Source of the DNA: Homalodisca vitripennis
Lineage: Eukaryota; Arthropoda; Insecta; Hemiptera; Cicadellidae
Reading direction: 5' to 3'
Assembly: GCF_021130785.1 (NCBI RefSeq)
Contig: NC_060213.1
Location: forward strand, 94,790,501 to 94,854,500
DNA length: 64,000 nucleotides
Part shown: positions 58,565-64,000 of the stretch, piece after piece
Layout of the letters: every line of letters starts with the position of its first letter
Position numbering within the stretch: position 1 is the stretch's first letter
Made by a program: the position numbers and the translations under genes
The notes under the pieces: generated by a model
Seen by the model: the letters and a program-made list of their open reading frames with translations, nothing else
Databases searched by the model: none
What the model was told of the DNA's origin: nothing

Positions 58565-60581
58565 TCAGTTATGTAATTATCTGTATTTAAAAGCAAAACT
58601 GTAGATACGTACTGTTAAACCGAGTTTGTATTGGATATTTAGTCGTGAATAGTTAAAAAGGTTAGATAAGATGTTTCTATGAATGTTTCTTAAATTAAAG
58701 CTTTTTAAGTTATCTTTAAAATTCAGAACTTAAGTATCTTGTAACCCAACTCAGGTAATTACCTTATCTATATAATGAAAAGTACCAGTACGCTTAAGAG
58801 TAAATTCCAAGTACAAATGTTTCCAATTGCCCTTACAGGGATGGAATTAGTATTTGTAATTTACATTTAAGTAATCAACGTGTAAAAGGTTTATCAGCAT
58901 TTAAAATTTGTTGTTACTGTTATTGTATCCAAAATAGCGTATTTCCTTATTTACAACACACTTAAGTCGATAAAAATCACACGCTACGTAGGGTGACGTG
59001 AGTATGTGTTAAAATATCTCTTTATTTATTTAAGTTCTTAGTGGGATTACATTATAATAAATTTAAACACCCTGAAACGTAGTAATAAATACTAGTAATA
59101 AAGAAATATAAGTATAAAATTAATAAAAATAAATAGTAATAAATAATGCAAAGTTTATTTGTAAGTTAAACTATGACAAATAAAATGTACAGGAACTACT
59201 TTTAGATGTAAAATACTTATATGACTAGGCACGTTCCTGTCAAAATAAAGGACAATTAAATATATGATGTCTGGGGGTGAGCTTATATGTTGCAAGAAAG
59301 AGAAAAATAATACTAACTATTAATGAGTACAAGGTTGTGAAAATATTACACATTTACTCGTATATATTTTAAGTAATAATATAAAAATTCCTTTTCCGTA
59401 CTGCCCAACTTCAGTTACACTATTACAACAATCAGATAGTGCAGGGATCTTAGAGATTCTATTAAATATCAAGAGGTGGTAGCAGAATGCAGCTTTCTTA
59501 GTACCATACAATATTTTACATACAAATAATTTCAACGTTATCAAAATTACTGAGTGGTCCAGGCCTGGGCGATCTTCTTTCGCTACAGCAAGGTTTTAGT
59601 TTAGTTGTTCTTTGCGAGAATACAGGCAATAGAATTTAAAGCGATAGGATTTTAGATTCGTGTTGTGTAGAATTTGTGTAGTTCGCCATCTCATTCATAC
59701 AGTGCTTACATTCATTCAGGATGTTTGCGATAATTATTTATTGGACAATCACCTTTAAATACTCTGATACTCATCGAAAAAGCTGATATATGTAGGATAG
59801 GATTACTGCAAGATTGGAAATAAGTATAAGGAGATTATTTTTAACATTTAACAAGGATAATACGTCAAACATCACAAAATCTATATATTTACAAATAACA
59901 CTATCGACATTTAGGACAATATGACTTGCAGATGTATCCGATATATTCAATATTACATTTTGAAATACATAAAAACACAGAAAAAAACTTTCAGCATGCA
60001 GGCTTACTATTTGTTTTACACTAAATCCACTTACAAGTTTGTTTCCCTTATTTAATTTCAATTTTACAAATCGTATTAAATGTGTACCTATTGAAGTTAG
60101 GTATTTATTTAGCTTTATATTCGTTAGCAGATAGTTCGTGAAGCCATAAACGCTACAATTTATTTATAAATAATTAAATTGTTTTAGAAAATTCAAATCT
60201 ACAATATGTACATTTTTAACTCATAAAAAAATCATTAGTATGTCGGATAATACAAGTTATAGGCCTTAATAGTTACAAAATTATAGAAATTATTTTATAT
60301 TTATATTTTTGAAAATTAACGTTACAATTTTATAATTTGGTAAACAAGCTTGTGATATTAAGTTGTAACTATACACACGACGTGTTATACAGAGGTAGAG
60401 ATAGCATAATAATATATAAACTATTAACTAGGTTTAAAGTGATGGGTTAATGTGTATCAAGTTGAATGGGGCTGTTTGAACCTGTTCACAATATACAGAA
60501 CAAATCATTCACAGAAGAAGCATGGGTACTTCATCGGACTCCCGAATTCAAACTCTTTCCAGTTCGGTGACACAAAACCGT

Positions 60582-60583
<2 letters not shown>

Positions 60584-60671
<88 letters not shown>
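60584..60671. repeat. (AC)44 microsatellite
   Basis: About 88 bases of uninterrupted AC, giving spurious Thr-His and Cys-Val frames on the two strands. Confidence 0.97.
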
Positions 60672-60672
<1 letters not shown>

Positions 60673-63600
60673 CAAGAGAAAGGCCGCATTCATTCGCCCA
60701 GTTTCTAGCCGGTTATTGTTTGCTTGTAACTGGAATAAGTGTAATTTAAAGTTTTCTACGACTCCAAAATAACACTTTACCCATATTGAATTACATATGA
60801 AACTGTTGCTATAGTTTTCATTAAGTGCTGTTTAGACGACAGTAAAAGAAACGTGGTTTGATTGATATATATACTATATTCTACAATAACAATAGAATGG
60901 CCTATAAAATGCGTTTCAGCCCCATTTAAGTAGTTTTTAGACATTTCCTTCCAGTGATACCAAAAAGACTGGTACGAGTTGTTTTATAGTTCTTTTGATT
61001 CTTCTAGCTAGATATGATGTACCATTATAGTCTAGGGAGCTAAGAGACAATCTGCACTTTATAAGCACACAATATTGTTTTTTGTTGAAATCAATATTTG
61101 TAAGAAAGGTGTTATAAATTAAGAGCTATAAATGAAGGATAAACTTTACGAGTGTTGAAGGAGTTAATAACTGATACGTAAGGCATAATTACATTACCGT
61201 CCACAAAATCTGATAGAGACTGAAATTTGGCATATTAACGTGTCATGTAATACGGCAATGACTTGTTGATTTTATATTCATGTTGTTTGGGAAAATATTA
61301 TCCAAGAAATAAAACTCATTTTTTACCATTAAATTACCGTTTTTGAGATATAAGATGAGTAAAACTGCTGTTTCTGAATATGAAAACACATTTTCACTTT
61401 ATAGTTTATAAACTTATTAAGTAAATAAACTTAATGTTAGACCTTACATCAATTAAAATTTAAACACACTCACATATTTAGAAAATATTACATTTGTGTA
61501 CATAACACTACAGATAAAGAATTGTGTTTCGGAAAAAATATTATTTAAAACTCTTGTATTTTCAAGCTAACAACACAATATGTAGTAATTTTTCAAGTAG
61601 CAACTACTGAAATTCTAATATATGTAACTGCTTCACGTGTTACGTGATAGTTACGAATCGGTAATTACACAGCTATATGTGTTATTATTTTACATTTTGA
61701 AATGATATATGCTTGTACTGAGTTTGATTACAAATATGTTTATTCAATGTTTTTTGCCATCAAGATTACCGTGAGAGCACCAGAAGTAGCGCAAGGTTCT
61801 TATAGGATTATCTGCATGTCCTAATAAAAGAGGTTAAATTTGAATGAATAATATTTTAATCAAAGGTTATGGATTTAGTCATTTATATAAAGAACATAGA
61901 GGAAATGTATTCATTACGACATTGAGTAAAATTACTGAAAATTGGATATACTACACTATTAAAAAACAAAGGTCCATTTAGTTTTGAACTTATAATGATG
62001 CGTTTAAATTTTACTAAACAAATATGTCTATAACAAGCATGTACGAAATATTTGAAAACGAGATCACTTTATTTTAATTTAATATTCCTCTATGTTTTCA
62101 ACAAGAATAATATAAGTAGAGTTTTAATGAAAATTTGAAAAATAGGATCTCCTAGCGTCATTGATATAAAGTCATAGTGTTTACCACATATAATTAAAAG
62201 AGTATTTTTAAGAGTGTAAAATTTTTGAAGTGAAACCAAAACGTGTTTCTGTTAGTGATTTATACGCAATTACACGGCGCAGTGGCTCGACTGAACGTGT
62301 AATTATACGGCCTGTGATTTGAGAACCACTTGCACTGAAACCGCTTGGATAAGGTACATTATAAAACAATCTTAAAAGTATCTAATCATTATCTCATTGT
62401 ACATATTAAAATTACAGGACTTTTTCTCATTGTTATGTATTAATTGTAAGAGATGTAAAATATTATGTTACGACAACGATCATAGCAATGGGTAATTTCC
62501 AAAGAACAAAAAGAATTAAAATAAAGCTATTAGGCTTTGTTGGTCGACTATGAGCTAAACCTCTGGTATGATAACAAACTCTCGTTTATTATTCTAACCC
62601 CTAAGAGAACCATTATGAATTGTTTATACCTTCGAGTTCATCCTAAGTATGTAAAGCTAAAATCCATGGGTAATTTCAGTCTAGTCTATATTTAATTATA
62701 TTTTAATAATTTAAAACTATTATTGGTGATATCTATATTTTTTATAATCAGTTTCGATATATAACAAGTGCCTCAGTTACGATTCCATTCAAATGATTAC
62801 ATGGTTAAATTTAAATAATAGTTATTATAACTTACGATCCCAATTATTATATCTAAGCACTCTAAATGTTTTACCAAGAATCCTTAAGTCTGTGGTATAA
62901 TGTTGTTACCAGCAAGACCCAGATGTAACAAAATGACCGTACGAATCTAAAACACAGAGAAACACTATAACTTGCAAACAATCACGGGAATGATAACGAT
63001 AACGTCGGCTGATGTATTAAGGACGAAGACTTCCTGAAAGTGCCAACCGGTAGGATGTGTAGTTGATTTTAATTAGACTACACAAGATCACGCTACAAGG
63101 TGAGAAGTGATGGCGATACAACACGCGTCGTCTCTCTGTATACAGCGAACAATTAGAGTGTGCAATGAGTGTCAAGTTAGATACCCCTTATAAAAAATCA
63201 GTGCATGTATATTTTTTTAGTTATAGTTATCAGTAAAAATAAGTTGTAAATGTTACTTACATCCACTCTACACAAACTAAAATCCAAATAAATTTAGTGG
63301 TTCACACAAAGTAGTGGGATATTATCGGGCAGGACTTATGGGATCACACTAAACTAATTGGCCGGTGCACAGCTTACAGTTATGGTCTCCGAATTTTTCA
63401 ATGGATACGAGTAATAGTTAGAGGATCCAACATCATTTTGGATAAAACAGTTAAGTGTCTTTTAAAATATGAAGAGGCTAGCCGAGGCAAAGTATTTGTT
63501 TGAATAGTCTGATTGTATAACGTTGTTCAGTACGTAATCCACATCGAGCTAAATTTATAAGTATCTCCTTATAGTATATTATATTATGGAACATTTTCCA

Positions 63601-64000
63601 ACATATAGTACTTGAGTAAATAACCACATATTTCTCCTCAATTACGCATCAAATTAAAAAATAAACAGAAAAGATGTATTAGATATTACATTTAGATCAA
63701 TCATTTTGTATATTCTTCATAATATTATATTTTAATAACTTCTTAAAATTTGGCTGTTAATGATACAAATAGAAAATTCTTCAGTGAAACTGCAATGGAT
63801 TATCGACGAAATAAAATATTTCTAATAAATTGCAGCTAGAAATAAAAATATGGTTTAAATATAATTAACATAATTTCTTTATTTATAAAACATATTTATG
63901 ATAAAACATTATAAATGTATGAGAGGTATTAAGTATCATTCACAAACTTTCGTTTCTCAATGGTTACGACATATAGTTCTTGTCAATAGCACTCCTAGAC

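Larger units (their letters stand above)
58166..64000. other. AT-rich non-genic stretch to the window end
   Basis: No gene, RNA gene or recognised element apart from the inverted repeat at 58419-58564 and the microsatellite at 60584-60671. The longest open frame away from the microsatellite is 96 codons (minus, 59771-60061), without a domain. Confidence 0.6.

Noticed and set aside
60505..60772. Thr-His and Cys-Val frames around 60.6 kb
   Set aside because: Translation of an AC microsatellite.
62262..62340. GC-richer patch with repeated AATTA(C/T)ACGGC words as a tRNA-like unit
   Set aside because: No B box and no cloverleaf could be drawn.
1..64000. CRISPR array, bacterial operon or phage content
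   Set aside because: No regular short repeats with unique spacers, no ribosome-binding-site-led gene clusters, and base composition and element types are eukaryotic.

Overview
The window is eukaryotic, strongly AT-rich, and almost entirely repetitive and intergenic (or deep intronic). The families present (Ty3/Gypsy LTR element, CR1/Jockey-like non-LTR elements, a Penelope-like element, a piggyBac-like element, dense TA microsatellites) fit an arthropod, most likely an insect. The species cannot be fixed from the sequence. I found no intact host protein-coding gene. Every coding trace I recognise is a decayed mobile-element fragment. The only host-type RNA gene candidate is a tRNA-like unit at 28783-28853.

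Layout. Positions 1-4900 are AT-rich filler with a few GC-richer repeat scraps. From 5.2 to 6.3 kb lies a tandem array (period about 277 bp) whose copies decay rightwards into an anomalous block (about 5.6-10.4 kb) with different base composition, C-rich edges and long C homopolymers. This block looks like unpolished or low-quality consensus. From 11.7 to 13.9 kb is a decayed Penelope-like element (reverse transcriptase plus GIY-YIG endonuclease) that ends in a minimal hammerhead-ribozyme-like motif. At 14.06-14.81 kb (minus strand) is a 5'-truncated non-LTR reverse transcriptase.

The dominant structure is an old tandem segmental duplication. Unit 1 is 16971-30405. Unit 2 starts at 30542, is split by the Gypsy insertion, and ends near 50225. 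Each unit acts as an empty-site record for insertions in the other. Unit 1 carries a 535-bp foldback insertion (17778-18312, 11-bp target duplication) whose arms each contain a hammerhead-like motif of the Penelope type. Unit 2 carries the roughly 9-kb Ty3/Gypsy insertion (40748-49774, ACGT target duplication). The copies also differ by two hairpin changes (near 19.8/32.6 kb and 21.2/33.9 kb) and by a 2.6-kb segment present only in unit 1 that holds the tRNA-like gene.

After unit 2 come a 1.04-kb piggyBac-like remnant (TTAA ends, CCCTTTTA termini, cysteine-rich transposase tail; 50396-51437), about 5 kb of featureless AT-rich sequence, a second non-LTR element (about 56.78-58.17 kb, plus strand, with a GATTT-repeat tail), an inverted repeat at 58.4 kb, and AT-rich sequence to the end with an (AC)44 microsatellite at 60.6 kb.

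The most interesting signals are the covarying hammerhead-like motifs linking the Penelope-like element to the foldback element, and the duplicated 13-kb unit with its reciprocal insertions and hairpin-associated rearrangements.
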